Assembly (NCBI GenBank): GCA_000173575.1
Contig: ABYL01000012.1
Coordinates: forward strand, 29,072-93,071
Source: Burkholderia sp. H160
GTDB lineage: Bacteria; Pseudomonadota; Gammaproteobacteria; Burkholderiales; Burkholderiaceae
DNA: 64,000 nt
Direction: 5' to 3'
Shown here: piece by piece, positions 63,771 through 64,000 of the stretch
Layout of the letters: each line of letters opens with the position of its first letter
How positions within the stretch are numbered: position 1 is the stretch's first letter
The notes under the pieces: model-generated
Seen by the model: the letters and a program-made list of their open reading frames with translations, nothing else
Database searches by the model: none
Told to the model about the DNA's origin: nothing
Translations under genes and position numbers: made by a program

Positions 63771-64000
63771 TGCGCCTGCTGCCGCGCACGCTGCTCGCAC
63801 GCAACATCGCGCTGTTGATCGCGCTCGTGATGCTGAGCCAGATCTGTTCGATCGTCGTGCTGCTGCATTACGTGCAGCGGCCACGCGTCGAGCGTGCGGG
63901 GGCCGTGTTCGCGACCTACGTGACCACACTGGACAACCTGCTCGCGGCGAGCCCGCCCGCCTCGCGCGCCGCGCTGAGCGCGCGTCTCGACGCGCGCGAG
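63767..64000 (+). CDS. sensor histidine kinase, partial (runs off window)
   Basis: The frame from ATG 63767 (or 63770) stays open to the window end for 78 codons. It begins MMRLLPRTLLARNIALLIAL with a membrane helix continuing to IVVLLHYV, followed by VQRPRVERAGAVFATYV, the start of a periplasmic sensor region as in EnvZ-like kinases. The overlap with the response-regulator stop supports a kinase partner. The catalytic domains lie beyond the window. Confidence 0.75.
   Translation, partial: MMRLLPRTLLARNIALLIALVMLSQICSIVVLLHYVQRPRVERAGAVFATYVTTLDNLLAASPPASRAALSARLDARE

Overview
The window is high-GC, densely packed chromosomal DNA. Its gene content (IrlR/CusR-type two-component systems, NodT-type outer-membrane lipoprotein, LctP, paired YceI with cytochrome b561, CSS-motif EAL protein) fits a beta-proteobacterium of the Burkholderia/Paraburkholderia group. 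The genus is an inference from gene style, not from a marker gene. No rRNA, tRNA, CRISPR array or intact insertion sequence was recognised.

Layout. (1) 1-7.1 kb: a beta-glucoside/sugar operon with GH1 glucosidase, CUT1 ABC transporter and LacI regulator, headed by a perfect 14-bp LacI-type operator. (2) 7.1-11.1 kb: SulP transporter, lipid A-type acyltransferase, a broken GNAT remnant and a universal stress protein. (3) 11.2-29.4 kb: an unusually rich potassium island. It has kdpE-kdpD-kdpC-kdpB-kdpA-kdpF plus a tiny upstream ORF on the minus strand, a unit of GNAT, a two-helix membrane protein and an orphan third kdpA, and a second kdpFABC on the plus strand with its own tiny upstream ORF, an enlarged KdpC and a PtsN-like (EIIA-Ntr) protein in place of KdpDE. 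All three units start from promoters with the same KdpE-like box at an identical distance (27 nt) from a -10 hexamer. (4) 29.4-34.5 kb: a DASS-type dicarboxylate carrier divergent from a three-gene operon encoding a ferredoxin/FrdB-like protein, a fumarate reductase-type flavoprotein and a NuoF-like NADH/FMN protein. This is a predicted soluble NADH:fumarate (or related enoate) reductase. (5) 34.6-36.2 kb: an AT-richer islet with a LysM/lysozyme-like effector, an overlapping signal-peptide-bearing candidate immunity protein and a PAAR-like stub.

(6) 36.4-46.6 kb: Kup potassium transporter, an SLC13/TrkA-C permease, an LctP-small membrane protein-gamma-glutamyltransferase operon, LysE exporter, LysR regulator and a VOC protein. 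(7) 46.9-55.3 kb: an RND efflux pump in the order RND-MFP-OMF, followed by a response regulator/histidine kinase pair behind a structured leader. (8) 55.3-64 kb: DNA polymerase IV, a CSS-EAL phosphodiesterase, cytochrome b561 with two YceI proteins, an ArsB-like permease, small secreted proteins and a second OmpR-type two-component system cut by the window end.

The most interesting parts are the potassium regulon (three KdpA genes, one with a changed selectivity-filter loop, common promoter boxes, two matching uncharacterised micro-ORFs and an EIIA-Ntr-like partner) and the three-subunit NADH-linked fumarate reductase-like operon. Coordinates were worked out by hand from the sequence. Family assignments rest on motif recognition, without any database search.
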